A stretch of 64,000 nt of DNA from Aquicoccus sp. G2-2. Lineage in GTDB: Bacteria; Pseudomonadota; Alphaproteobacteria; Rhodobacterales; Rhodobacteraceae. The stretch is taken from contig NZ_JAYDCK010000003.1 in the NCBI RefSeq assembly GCF_034555965.1, forward strand, positions 248,001 through 312,000, in the 5' to 3' direction. A program made the translations under genes and the position numbers. Below are positions 16,623 through 28,423 of this stretch, piece by piece; position 1 is the stretch's first letter, and every line of letters begins with the position of its first letter. The notes below the pieces were generated by a model. It did no database searches. It was not told where the DNA came from and was given only the letters and a program-made list of their open reading frames with translations.

Positions 16623-18973
16623 ATGAACGATCACCCCGAAGATCCAGAGCACGGCAACCCAGAGAGCGCAGGCGCGCTTCTGGCAGAGCCGTTGCGCCGG
16701 GCGATCGGCGATCGTTACCTGACCTATGCGCTCTCCACCATCATGAACCGCGCCCTGCCGGACGCCCGCGATGGCCTCAAACCGGTGCATCGGCGCATCC
16801 TTTTCGCGATGAGCCGGCTGCGGCTGGGGGCCACCGGCGGGTTCCTGAAATCCGCCAAGATTGCCGGTGACACGATGGGCGATTTCCACCCCCATGGCGA
16901 TGCCGCGATCTATGACGCGATGGCACGGCTGGCACAGGATTTCGCGGTGCGTTACCCGCTGGTCGACGGGCAAGGCAATTTCGGCAATATCGACGGCGAT
17001 AACCCTGCCGCCTCGCGCTATACCGAAGCCCGAATGACCGTCTTTGCCGAAGCCCTGCTTGAAGGCTTGTCGGAAAACGCCGTCGATTTCCGCCCCAATT
17101 ACGATGGTCGCCTTGAAGAACCTGCTGTGCTGCCAGCGGAGTTTCCCAATCTTCTGGCCAATGGGTCTTCCGGGATTGCGGTTGGCATGGCCACCAATAT
17201 CCCGCCGCACAATATTGATGAGCTGATCGGTGCTTGCCTGCATCTGATCAAAACCCCCGATGCCCGCGATGAGACGCTGCTCAACTATGTCCCCGGCCCG
17301 GATTTCCCCACCGGCGGCATTATTGTTGAACCACGTGAGAGCATCAATGACGCCTACCGCACCGGGCGCGGGTCGTTCCGGCTGCGCTGCAAATGGCAGA
17401 CCGAAGACCTTGGCCGTGGCCAGTGGCAGATCGTCGTCACCGAGATTCCCTATCAGGTGCAAAAATCCAAGCTGATCGAGAAAATCGCCGAGCTGATCCA
17501 GTTAAAGAAAATCCCGATCCTTGCTGATGTGCGTGACGAAAGCGCCGACGATATCCGCCTTGTGCTTGAGCCACGCTCGAAGAATGTCGCCCCCGATGTT
17601 CTGATGAACATGATGTTCCGCAACTCCGATCTTGAGGTGCGCTTCTCGCTCAACATGAACGTGCTGATCGACGGGCTCACGCCCAAGGTCTGCTCGATGA
17701 AAGAAGTGCTGCGCGCCTTCCTCGATTTCCGCCGCGAGGTGCTGCTGCGCCGTTCGCGTCACCGGATGGAGAAGATCGACCACCGCCTTGAGGTGCTCGA
17801 AGGGTTTATCGTCGCCTTCCTCAATCTCGACCGGGTGATCGACATTATCCGCTACGACGATGACCCCAAACAGGCGCTGATGCGCGAGGACTGGGGCCGC
17901 AGCTTCACCCGCGCCACGTCAGAGGCGGATTATGTCCCCCCGGACCGGGCTCCGAAGGCGACGGGCTGAGCGAAGTGCAGACCGAAGCGATCCTCAACAT
18001 GCGGCTGCGGTCTTTGCGTCGGCTGGAAGAGATTGAGCTGATAACCGAGCGCGACGCGCTGATGAAAGAACGCGCCGACCTCGAAGACCTGCTCGATGAT
18101 GAAGGCCTGCAATGGGACGGTATCTCGGAGCAGTTGAAGGCGGTGCGCAAGACCTTCGGCAAGAGCCACGAAATCGGCGCGCGCCGCACACAATTCGCCG
18201 AAGCGGTCGAGATCGAAGATGTGCCATTAGAGGCGATGATCGAAAAAGAGCCGATCACCGTGGTTTGCTCGAAAATGGGCTGGATCAGGGCGATGTCTGG
18301 CCATATCGACCTTGAACGCGAGCTGAAATACAAGGACGGCGACGAAGGCCGCTTCCTGTTCCACGCCGAGACGACAGATAAGCTGCTGATTTTCGCCAGC
18401 AATGGCAGGTTTTACACGCTTCTCGCCGCCAACCTGCCCGGCGGGCGCGGCATGGGAGAGCCGCTGCGCCTGATGGTCGATCTGCCCAACGAGGCCGAGA
18501 TTGTCACGCTGTTCATCCATCGCGCCGGGGAAAAGCTGATCGTCGCCTCTTCGGATGGCAACGGATTCGTTGTGCCCGAAGATGACGTGCTGGCGCAGAC
18601 CCGGTCCGGCAAGCAGGTGCTCAACGTCAAGCAGACGGTTGCGGCGGTCTGTAAGCGCGTGGCGGGGGATCACGTGGCGATCTGTTCCGAAAACGGCAAG
18701 TTTCTGGTCTTCCCGCTGACCGAATTGCCCGAAATGGGTCGTGGCAAAGGGGTGCGGTTGCAAAAATACAATCACGCGCGCGGGCGGCAGGGCGCGCTTG
18801 AGCTTGATGGCGGGCTGGCTGACCTGACCACATTCGTTTGGGCGGATGGGCTTACCTGGGAAATGGGTGGCGGCAAAACAAGGCATGAGCCTGACATGTC
18901 GGAATGGCTTGGCAAACGTGCCGGTGTCGGAAAACGCCCGCCTTATGGCTTCCCAAAAGACCACAGGTTTTGA
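16623..18973 (+). CDS. parC: DNA topoisomerase IV subunit A (frameshift-interrupted)
   Basis: Breakage-rejoining subunit of topoisomerase IV, which decatenates daughter chromosomes; about 783 residues when joined. The winged-helix region has [15 protein letters not shown] (87-100), the catalytic Tyr133 is in SRYTEARMT, and the coiled-coil gate has [16 protein letters not shown]. The frame breaks at the C run 17936-17941. One extra C turns the premature end into [17 protein letters not shown], the expected family sequence. ParC rather than GyrA is chosen because no GyrA-box (QRRGGKG) is visible in the short C-terminal domain. The residue matching Ser80 of E. coli ParC is Ala94, a quinolone-relevant position. 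Confidence 0.93.
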
Positions 18974-18984
18974 TTACCTGCATC

Positions 18985-19097
18985 GAATTCCGGCGCGGAA
19001 TTCGGGCAAAATCCGCCGCGGATTTTTTGGCACCAACGTCCACCATCCCGCCCGATTTTCCGCGTCGGAAAATTGATTGAATTCCGCGTCGGAATTC
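18985..19097. repeat. Cluster of four REP-like 19-bp hairpins
   Basis: Four palindromes share one plan: an 8-base arm ending in CCG, a 3-base loop, and the complementary arm starting with CGG. They are GAATTCCGGCGCGGAATTC (18985-19003), AAAATCCGCCGCGGATTTT (19008-19026), ATTTTCCGCGTCGGAAAAT (19055-19073) and GAATTCCGCGTCGGAATTC (19079-19097). All lie between the convergent ends of parC and the P450 gene. The second is followed by extra T and could end parC transcription. The rest of 18974-19268 shows no gene. Confidence 0.85.
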
Positions 19098-19268
19098 ATC
19101 CCACCGGGCGCTGAATTAACCTAATGCGCCTTTAACCTTTTGTGACTCCACCGCCATACGCATCGCAGACAGGATAGCAGCCGGGGTGCATACACCCGAT
19201 TCTCACCGCACGGTGGCGTTAACCAGCAAGGTTCGCGAAAAACCGGAATAACCGATTTTTGCGCCCCC

Positions 19269-20624
19269 CTATGCCGCCTCCGAGGTTAGCCAGACCCCGC
19301 CTTCCGGGCGCAGCGTCAGGATCATCACCGGCTTGGGTAGCTTGCCCGGCACCAGATGGAACCGCCGCTTCGAGAGCAGCGTCGCCAGCACGATCACCGC
19401 CTCCTGCACCGCGAAACTGGCCCCGATGCAAATCCGCGGCCCGTCCCCGAACGGGAGGTAAGCATATCGCTCTATCGCCTTGCTATCCTTGAATCTTTCC
19501 GGAATGAACGTATCCGCATCCTGCCACAACAGGCGGTTTCGGTGCAGCGCGTAAATCGGGATCATCACCGTATCGCCGGGGCGCACCTCACGCCCGCAAA
19601 GCCGGTCCGCCGCGCGCGCAGTGCGCGAAATGATCCCGGCCGAGGGGTAAAGCCGCAGCGTCTCATCCACGATCATGCGGATGAATGGCAGCGATTCTAA
19701 ATCCTTGGCCTCTGCCACCCGACCTTGCAGCACCTCTTGCGCCTCCGCCCGCGCGCGGTCCTGTACCGCCTGATCGAAAGCACACAGATAGAGCGCCCAA
19801 CTGAGCGCCAGCGCGGTTGTCTCATGGCCCGCCACGATGAACGTGAGCAGGTTATCGCGCAACTCCGCCGTGTTCATTTTGCGTTTCGTTTCAGGGTCTT
19901 CACCCTCCAGCAACAGATCAAGCAGGTCCGGCACAGCGCGCGGGCCGGACGCCTTGCGCGCCTCCACCGCACCATCCGCCGCCGCCTTCATCTGCGCCAC
20001 AGAACGACCGGAAAACATCCGCCCCGGTCGCGGCACCCAGTCGGGCGCGCCCAACAGATCAAAAAGCGAAACCTTCCCCGCCGCCGCGATATAGCTGTCT
20101 ATCGCCTCGTGAACGGCCTCTGCATCAAAATTTGATCCTTCCGAAAATGTCACGTTTCCAATGACTTCGAAGGTTGCGCGCACCATTTCCGCATACATGT
20201 CCACGGCCCGTTCCCCGGCGGCGTCCACCCGGTCTTGGCTGGCCTTGGCCGCCGCACTCATCACCGGGGCGAGGTTGCTGACGTTGCGATGCGAAAACGC
20301 CGGTGCCGCCGCCCGCCGTTGCCAGCGCCAATGCGCGCCCTCGGCAATGAAAAGCGAATCACCGATTGCCGGTTTCAACAGGTTCTTGGTGACCAGAGAT
20401 TTCGGGTAATCATCCAGCTTTTCCAACAAGATACGCCGGATTGCTGCCGGATCCATCACCATATGCCAGCGCACACCGGTCTTGCCCGAAACCATCGGTT
20501 GCCGCACCGCCAGATCGGGCAGGATTTCCAACAGGTTGCGCCGCGCTGCGCCAAGCGAGGCCCACAGCCCCATTGGCCGCGTCACCAGCGGCACATGAAC
20601 GGGCAGGGGGCTTGCATCAACCAT
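19269..20624 (-). CDS. Cytochrome P450
   Basis: Heme-thiolate monooxygenase of 451 residues. The oxygen-binding I-helix motif AGHETT is at 265-270, the K-helix ETLR at 321-324, and the heme loop FGDGPRICIG at 392-401 with Cys399 as ligand. No N-terminal membrane anchor is seen, so it is soluble and needs separate redox partners; none is in the window. The style resembles bacterial CYP groups close to fatty-acid and terpenoid hydroxylases, but the substrate cannot be stated. The start at 20624 (MVDASPLP) has AAAGGAG nine bases upstream; the upstream ATG at 20681 does not. Confidence 0.93.
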   Translation of the reverse strand: MVDASPLPVHVPLVTRPMGLWASLGAARRNLLEILPDLAVRQPMVSGKTGVRWHMVMDPAAIRRILLEKLDDYPKSLVTKNLLKPAIGDSLFIAEGAHWRWQRRAAAPAFSHRNVSNLAPVMSAAAKASQDRVDAAGERAVDMYAEMVRATFEVIGNVTFSEGSNFDAEAVHEAIDSYIAAAGKVSLFDLLGAPDWVPRPGRMFSGRSVAQMKAAADGAVEARKASGPRAVPDLLDLLLEGEDPETKRKMNTAELRDNLLTFIVAGHETTALALSWALYLCAFDQAVQDRARAEAQEVLQGRVAEAKDLESLPFIRMIVDETLRLYPSAGIISRTARAADRLCGREVRPGDTVMIPIYALHRNRLLWQDADTFIPERFKDSKAIERYAYLPFGDGPRICIGASFAVQEAVIVLATLLSKRRFHLVPGKLPKPVMILTLRPEGGVWLTSEAA

Positions 20625-20748
20625 GCGGTGTTGCTCCTTTGTCGGGCGCGCCCTTGCAATATAAGCCGCCACCCGCGCCATTCAAATGATTGCGCGCCCC
20701 GGCCTGCTACGTTATTCCATGACGAACGCGAAACTCCGGGGGGCGTTC

Positions 20749-21450
20749 ATGCTGCGCACGTTTTTGGCACTTTTGTCTGTAGCCGCTGTCGGCGCCTGCA
20801 CCTTTTCCAACGATCTGGACAAACCCCCGCCGGATTTGGGGAATTTCTCGCTTGGTTACAATGTGGTGGTGGCCCCCAACCTTGTGAAAGGGCCGCTGTC
20901 GCGCACTGCCGACAAGGACCAATTCATCGCCATCATGAAAGAAGCGGTGGATGAACGGTTCGGGCGTTATCAGGGCGACAAGCTCTATCATTTCGGCGTC
21001 AGCCTCGAAGGCTATGTGCTGGCGCAGCCCGGTATTCCCCTTGTGGTCAGCCCGAAATCCATTCTGATCCTCAAGTTCACGCTTTGGGATGATGCGCTGG
21101 GCAAGAAGCTCAACGATCCGCCCGAACAGATCACCGTGATCGAGAGCTTCGGCGCCGGCACGCTGCTCGGCTCGGGCTATACCCAGAACGAGGAAGAGCA
21201 GATGCGCGGGCTGGCCAAGAACGCCGCCAAGCAGATTCAAAATTATCTGGTTCGGCAAAGCAAAAGCGAACACTGGTTCGATGGCAACGCGGGCACGGCC
21301 ACCAAGCCCGCGCCGACCGCCGCCAAAACGGCCACCGCCAAAACCGCCACCGCCAAAACCCCGGAAAAGGCCGTCGCGCCGATGACCACCACCGACGCAA
21401 AGCCCAAGCCGGAAACCGCGATGAAACCGTTGTCGGCCATCCCCGAATAG
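20749..21450 (+). CDS. Lipoprotein of unknown function with Thr/Ala/Lys-rich tail
   Basis: Protein of about 233 residues. The signal MLRTFLALLSVAAVGAC has a lipobox, so Cys17 would be lipid-anchored. The middle (PDLGNFSLGYNVVVAPNL to SGYTQNEEEQMRGLAKNAAK) is a compact domain I do not recognise. Residues from about 183 are low complexity, with TATAKTATAKT-type repeats. A possible earlier start at 20719 adds ten residues and keeps the signal. It is divergent from the P450 gene and upstream of tuf, which has its own promoter. Confidence 0.75.
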   Translation: MLRTFLALLSVAAVGACTFSNDLDKPPPDLGNFSLGYNVVVAPNLVKGPLSRTADKDQFIAIMKEAVDERFGRYQGDKLYHFGVSLEGYVLAQPGIPLVVSPKSILILKFTLWDDALGKKLNDPPEQITVIESFGAGTLLGSGYTQNEEEQMRGLAKNAAKQIQNYLVRQSKSEHWFDGNAGTATKPAPTAAKTATAKTATAKTPEKAVAPMTTTDAKPKPETAMKPLSAIPE

Positions 21451-21475
21451 GTCCGGTCGGCGCGACGATCCGCCC

Positions 21476-21504
21476 TTGATTTTCCGCGGTGAAACCAATA
21501 AATG
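21476..21504 (+). promoter_or_regulatory. Candidate promoter of tuf
   Basis: TTGATT (21476-21481) and TAAATG (21499-21504) are spaced by 17 bases, between the lipoprotein stop and tuf. The -10 box is imperfect. The leader to the tuf ATG would be about 60 bases. Confidence 0.4.
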
Positions 21505-21570
21505 CGCGCGGAGTGAAACTTGGCCTCCCCGAGATGAGCAGGGCGGGCCGCGAGAGAAGGGCGCCGCATC

Positions 21571-22746
<1,176 letters not shown>

Positions 22747-22761
22747 ACCGCGCACCTATCT

Positions 22762-22793
22762 AGGGGGCTGTCCTGTCGGGGCGGCCCCTTTTC
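22762..22793 (+). terminator. Rho-independent terminator of tuf
   Basis: GGGGGCTG (22763-22770) pairs with CGGCCCCT (22782-22789), eight pairs including two G-T, with an 11-base loop, followed by TTTC. It begins 16 bases after the tuf stop. Confidence 0.75.
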
Positions 22794-22837
22794 AGATCAA
22801 TTGCGGGGCACGCGCCGCCGTTGCGCGACGGATGAAA

Positions 22838-23569
22838 TCAGCGTTTGCGTGCTGAAATCAACAACATCATTGGCCGCTCCAATTCTTCAGCCAGATCCGG
22901 CATGGCAGCAATCTGTTCGGCTGTCGGCGCAAATTCTGCCATTCGGCGCAACTCAAACCCTGCGCAGATCAGCGTGTTGAGCGTCGTTGCCAAGGTTCGG
23001 TGCTGTTTCACAACGCCGTTGGCAAGCCAATTTGTGTGGCGTTCACCTTCGATAGAATAACCGTTGACCGGCCAAGTCTTCCGGCCGTCTTCATCAAGCG
23101 TCCAGTGCGGATGGGCGGCGGCCATGAAGATCGGATGTTCAATGGTGAAAACCAGATTTCCCGCAGGCGTTAATGCGGCGTGAATCATGCGGATCAGGCG
23201 TTCAAAATCTCGCACATAATGGAAAGTCAGAGCACTGTAGATCAGGTCAAACGCCAACTCGGGCAGGTCAAGCGTTTCCAAATCGGCAATCCGGTATGCG
23301 ATGCCGGACTCCTTTGTGTCTGCCTTCGCTCGTTCGATCATGTTGCGGGATAGATCAAAGCCGACAACCGATGCTGCCCCTTGCGCGCGAAACCATCGTG
23401 AAGCCCAGCCGAAACCACAGCCAAGGTCGGCCACATGGCTGCCCGTTGGCTCAGGCAGCAAGGCTTGGATTGCCTGCCATTCCGGTGCGCCGTCCAAGCC
23501 CTTCACCTGCCGGGGAAGCTGGCTGTAGCCAGAAAAGAATTCGGGGTTATCGTAGATATTTTGTGCCAT
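22838..23569 (-). CDS. Class I SAM-dependent methyltransferase
   Basis: Protein of 243 residues. The SAM-binding motif I is VADLGCGFGWASRWF (about residues 46-60), motif II includes VVGFDLS, and the post-core block is FDLIYSALTFHYVRDFERL. The start MAQNIYDNPEFFSGYSQL at 23569 has GGAG eight bases upstream. A 60-base line I counted inside it is about 53% G+C, below the neighbouring tuf, so recent acquisition is possible. The small-molecule or protein substrate is unknown. Confidence 0.87.
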   Translation of the reverse strand: MAQNIYDNPEFFSGYSQLPRQVKGLDGAPEWQAIQALLPEPTGSHVADLGCGFGWASRWFRAQGAASVVGFDLSRNMIERAKADTKESGIAYRIADLETLDLPELAFDLIYSALTFHYVRDFERLIRMIHAALTPAGNLVFTIEHPIFMAAAHPHWTLDEDGRKTWPVNGYSIEGERHTNWLANGVVKQHRTLATTLNTLICAGFELRRMAEFAPTAEQIAAMPDLAEELERPMMLLISARKR

Positions 23570-23857
23570 GTTTGTCTCCAAAGGGAAGGGAGGACGAGGC
23601 TCCTTTCGCACGCGAAAAACCCCGTTCGAACGGGCACGGCCGAGGCCAACAACCGGCAAGGTCAGTCCGCGCGGTCGTGATCCCTGCACCCCGCCATGGC
23701 GATACCGCTCGACCGCGTGACAATGTGGATGTCCTTCTCAGCCATGCGGCCTATATTGTGCCGCACGCAGGGGGATGTCAAAGACCTCGCAATCATTCAT
23801 GTCGGCGCTGTTGGCTTGGCGGGTGTTCAGGTTGACCCCACGAGAAAGGGCTTCATC

Positions 23858-24511
23858 ATGCCGGACTTTCCCTCACCCGAAACCCGCCATCCCGTGCGGC
23901 TGCCCGACGGGGCGGCCCATGACGGCACTGTCTTTCTCAAGCCAGCCATCAACCATGCGCGATTCGCCGTGGGCGAATATACCTATGCCAGCGCGCACCG
24001 CCCGCCCGCCGACTGGGCCGGGCATCTTGCGCCGTATCTCTATGATTTCTCCCCGGAAAAATTGGTGATCGGCAAGTTTTGCCAGATTGCGGACGGGGTA
24101 ACATTCATCACCGCGTCGGCCAATCACCGCTATGACGGGTTTTCAAGCTTCCCCTTCGCAATCTTCGCTGGCCCGCCCGAGGGCCGCCCCTCCATGCCGG
24201 AGCCGGGGCGCGATACGGTGCTGGGCCATGACATCTGGATTGGCCAAGGCGCCACGATCCTGCCCGGTGCCCGGATCGGGTCGGGTTGCATCATCGGTGC
24301 GCGTGCGGTGGTGGCGGGCAATGTGCCGCCCTACAGCGTCATCACCGGCAACCCGGGCCGGCTGGCCCGGCGGCGATTCCCGCCCGAGGTGATCGAGGCG
24401 CTTCTTGCGCTTGCGTGGTGGGATTGGCCGATCTGCCGCATCCTCGCCAACGAGGCCGCGATATGCGGCGCCGATCTGGCCGCATTGCGCGCTGCCGCCG
24501 CGCAGGAATAA
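23858..24511 (+). CDS. Hexapeptide-repeat acetyltransferase, Vat/CatB-like (XAT family)
   Basis: Left-handed beta-helix acyltransferase of 217 residues. The XAT-type block FSPEKLVIGKFCQIADGVTF, the ANHRYDGFSSFPF motif with the active-site His, and GHDIWIGQGATILPGARIGS are all typical. The tail YSVITGNPGRLARRRFPPEV is the usual end of the repeat region. Members acetylate streptogramin A or chloramphenicol, but many chromosomal homologues have no resistance role, so the substrate is left open. The start at 23858 follows AAAGGG. The 288 bases before it hold no gene. Confidence 0.87.
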   Translation: MPDFPSPETRHPVRLPDGAAHDGTVFLKPAINHARFAVGEYTYASAHRPPADWAGHLAPYLYDFSPEKLVIGKFCQIADGVTFITASANHRYDGFSSFPFAIFAGPPEGRPSMPEPGRDTVLGHDIWIGQGATILPGARIGSGCIIGARAVVAGNVPPYSVITGNPGRLARRRFPPEVIEALLALAWWDWPICRILANEAAICGADLAALRAAAAQE

Positions 24512-24671
24512 AGCGTTCGCCAAAAACCTGAATAACGGGCTATTGGCGGAACGCAGCGCAAGATATGAACGTCGCGCGCGCCTCGCCTTTCCCCGATGTC
24601 TCAGGTTGAAGGCGGGACGCTTTAGGGTCTTGCAATGGGCTCCGGCCCCGAGTAAATCGGAGCCCGGCCAT

Positions 24672-24747
24672 AGGGGTATAGCTCAGTTGGTAGAGCGACG
24701 GTCTCCAAAACCGTAGGTCGAGGGTTCGAACCCTTCTGCCCCTGCCA
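24672..24747 (+). tRNA. tRNA-Trp (anticodon CCA)
   Basis: A 76-base cloverleaf with encoded CCA end. The acceptor arm AGGGGTA pairs with TGCCCCT (one G-T), the D arm is GCTC/GAGC, the anticodon stem ACGGT/ACCGT surrounds CTCCAAA with anticodon CCA at positions 34-36, and the T arm is AGGGTTCGAACCCT. Confidence 0.97.
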
Positions 24748-24757
24748 TTTCCCGCCT

Positions 24758-25402
24758 TCAGTTCACCTCTGGTGCATCCGCGCCGCCCTGCGGGCCGCCG
24801 CGTTTCAGCAATGCGGCAAAGATGGCTTTTGCGCTGTCCGAATCCCATTCCGCATCGCCGGTCATGCGGGCAATCTCCATGCCGTCGGGCGCAAGGATCA
24901 CGCTCGCAGGCAGGCCCAGAACGCCCATCTCGCGCGCCAGCTTTGATGTCGGGTCGGTACTGCGCGGCAGGTTGGTCACGCCGGTTTCCTCAAAAAACTT
25001 GTCGATCCGCGCCGGGATATTCTTGCCGGTGGCGATTGTCAGCACCTCGAAATCATCGCCGCCGAACTCTGCTTGCAGCTTGTCTAGCCCCGGCATTTCC
25101 TTACGGCAGGGCGCGCACCATGTCGCCCAGAAATTCACCAGCACATAGCGCCCCTTGTGATCGGCCAGCGTGGCCGTGCCGCCGTCTTCAGTATGATAGG
25201 CGGCCTTGCCTGCCGGTTTCGGCTCGGCAAAAAAGGCGAGCTTTTTCAGCGTGCCTTCGCGCAATCCTTCGAGCTTGGCAATATCGGCGCTCACCATATG
25301 GCTGCCCGTGTCCGCCGCGCCGGTGCCGCGCAGGGCGACAAATCCAACACCTGCAATTGCGATCAAGGCGATGGCAGTATAAATCAACGCGGAACGAGAC
25401 AT
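24758..25402 (-). CDS. TlpA-like membrane-anchored thioredoxin
   Basis: Periplasmic thiol-disulfide protein of 214 residues. One N-terminal membrane segment (about 5-25) anchors a thioredoxin fold with the redox motif ATWCAPCRKEMPGL and a later GLPASVIL cis-Pro loop. TlpA/ResA-type proteins reduce apo-cytochrome or other periplasmic cysteines. The start at 25402 has AAGGAAA upstream; the longer frame to 25699 runs antisense into argH. It is divergent from argH with 31 bases between starts, so the promoters must overlap. It ends 10 bases after the tRNA-Trp gene on the opposite strand. Confidence 0.9.
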   Translation of the reverse strand: MSRSALIYTAIALIAIAGVGFVALRGTGAADTGSHMVSADIAKLEGLREGTLKKLAFFAEPKPAGKAAYHTEDGGTATLADHKGRYVLVNFWATWCAPCRKEMPGLDKLQAEFGGDDFEVLTIATGKNIPARIDKFFEETGVTNLPRSTDPTSKLAREMGVLGLPASVILAPDGMEIARMTGDAEWDSDSAKAIFAALLKRGGPQGGADAPEVN

Positions 25403-25433
25403 CTGATTTCCTTTAGTCCGGGGCCCGAAGACC

Positions 25434-26821
<1,388 letters not shown>

Positions 26822-26825
<4 letters not shown>

Positions 26826-27007
26826 CTCGCAAACTCCTGATCTTGCCCGCCCTTCTGGCGCTTGCCGCGCTTGCAGGCTGCGGTGCCGACGGGGAACCGG
26901 TAACGCCGGGGGCAAGTGCAACCGTTGATGTTGGCAACGCGGGCGTTTCCACCACGGGCAAGGTGAAGGTGCATAAAGGGCCGCTGGTTCTGGGCGTTTC
27001 GCTCTAA
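26822..27007 (+). CDS. Small lipoprotein between argH and lysA (LptM-like position)
   Basis: Protein of 61 residues. The signal is [18 protein letters not shown] with a lipobox LAGC, then [20 protein letters not shown] at 26822 overlaps the argH stop (GTGA), so it is translationally coupled. In enterobacteria the small lipoprotein in a similar place by lysA/dapF is LptM, which helps assemble the LPS export complex. The short GCG-xxG-P pattern agrees, but sequence this short gives only weak support. Confidence 0.75.
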
Positions 27008-27013
27008 GCCATC

Positions 27014-27048
27014 GCGCCGTTTTGGCCTGAAACACGGCCCAAAGGCGC
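27014..27048 (+). terminator. Hairpin after the argH-lipoprotein pair
   Basis: GCGCC...TTT.GGCC (27014-27027) pairs with GGCC.AAA.GGCGC (27036-27048), 12 pairs with one bulge and one mismatch, loop TGAAACAC. It starts seven bases after the stop. There is no T-run, so it may be an attenuator or an mRNA-stabilising hairpin instead. Confidence 0.45.
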
Positions 27049-27145
27049 AGTGACTTCAGTTTCCAACATTGAAACAATGCCAAATTATCGCCCCATTTTG
27101 TCTCTATCCTTGCATTCGACCAGTTACGAAAAAGGGGCAAAACCC

Positions 27146-28357
27146 ATGGCCGATGCCACAGTGAATCAATCCGCGAGCAAACCCGCACTCCTTGCTGCTC
27201 CGGATGCGAAAAAGCCACCATCCTCGTCGCAACTCGTTGAAGTTGCGCGTCAATGCAACGTCTCTCCAGTGCGTCAGATGCGCGAGATGTTCGCGCTCAA
27301 CCGTGGCCGTGGCCGGGTTCATCTTCAGGAATATTATTCGCAGCGCCTGTTTGACCCGGCGCTCTCGATGGATAAGAAGCGCCAGTTCGTGGGCGAGCTG
27401 GGCAGCAAGAAACTCAATGACAAGCTCTCTCCGTTCAAAGGCACGCCGATCCGCACCTTCCTGCGCGACAAGGTTATGTATTCCAACCTGATCACCCAAC
27501 TGGGTTTTCGCTCCACGGTGACCCAAGCGGTTGCCATTGCCGGGCGTGGCTTCGGGGCGATCCCGGCGCTTTCCGATGCTGCGGCGGTCGAAGCTTTCCT
27601 GCGCCATGATGCGCGGTTTCCCCTGTTTTCCAAGCCGGTCGAGGGCAGCGGTAGTATCGGCTCGGCTCTGATCCTTGGCTGTGAGGGCGACATGCTCAAG
27701 CTTGGAAATGGCCGCGAAGTTGCCATTGCAGAGCTTTGCCACGAGATATTCGAGCTGTTTCCCGATGGGTTCCTGTTTCAGGATGCTGTTACCCAGCACG
27801 AAATGCTGACCCGGATCGCTGGCCCCGCCATTGGCTCTATCCGCGTCGTCACTCTGCGCGACGAGGAGGTGCCAAGCCTGCTTTACGCATTGTGGAAAAT
27901 CCCTTCGCCCAACGCGATGTCAGACAATTTCTGGCAAGAGGGCAGCATGTTGGCACCAGTTGACAAGGACACGGGCGCACTTGGCCTTTGCCGTATCGGC
28001 GCGGGCCTGAAGATGCAGCAAAGCGAAACCCATCCGGTCTCGGCTGAGCAGATCTGTGGTGAAACACTGCCATTCTGGGACGATATCCGTGAAACCGCCT
28101 GCAAAGCGCATGAACTGTTCCCCGAAGTTGGCGTGCTTGGCTTTGATATCGCGCTGACGCCAGATGGCCCGCTGATCATCGAAGCAAACTGCAATCCGCA
28201 TCACTCACTTTATTCGCTGGCCACCGGCCAAGGCGTCTATAATTCCGATTTCGCCCCTCGGCTGGACGCGGCGATAGTCCGCTCCAAAGAGATGCACAAA
28301 GCGACGTTCAAGCTCGGGATCGAACGCGAAAAGCGGCGGCTCGGTCTGAAACGCTGA
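27146..28357 (+). CDS. Sugar-transfer-associated ATP-grasp domain protein
   Basis: Protein of 403 residues with an ATP-grasp fold of the type often found with surface-sugar genes. Visible blocks are FPLFSKPVEGSGSIGSALIL (ATP-binding Lys), FLFQDAVTQHEMLTRI, GSIRVVTLRDEEV, and near the end LGFDIALTPDGPLIIEANCN with the metal-binding Glu and Asn. No signal peptide or membrane helix is seen. The start at 27146 follows AAAGGGGC. ATP-grasp enzymes join a carboxylate to an amine or thiol using ATP. No polysaccharide genes are nearby, and it splits the usual lipoprotein-lysA pair, so its substrate is unknown. Confidence 0.85.
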   Translation: MADATVNQSASKPALLAAPDAKKPPSSSQLVEVARQCNVSPVRQMREMFALNRGRGRVHLQEYYSQRLFDPALSMDKKRQFVGELGSKKLNDKLSPFKGTPIRTFLRDKVMYSNLITQLGFRSTVTQAVAIAGRGFGAIPALSDAAAVEAFLRHDARFPLFSKPVEGSGSIGSALILGCEGDMLKLGNGREVAIAELCHEIFELFPDGFLFQDAVTQHEMLTRIAGPAIGSIRVVTLRDEEVPSLLYALWKIPSPNAMSDNFWQEGSMLAPVDKDTGALGLCRIGAGLKMQQSETHPVSAEQICGETLPFWDDIRETACKAHELFPEVGVLGFDIALTPDGPLIIEANCNPHHSLYSLATGQGVYNSDFAPRLDAAIVRSKEMHKATFKLGIEREKRRLGLKR

Positions 28358-28423
28358 TCGGCGCAATGCGGCGAAACGCGAATCGCGATTGATCCATGCG
28401 GCGCAATTTCGTATGCGCGCGGC

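Noticed and set aside
17930..17990. Programmed ribosomal frameshift in parC at CCCCCC
   Set aside because: Three other housekeeping genes show the same one-base loss in G/C runs, so a common sequencing error is simpler than several programmed shifts.
18985..19097. CRISPR array
   Set aside because: The units are palindromic, unequal in sequence and have irregular short gaps; there are no spacers of uniform length and no cas genes.
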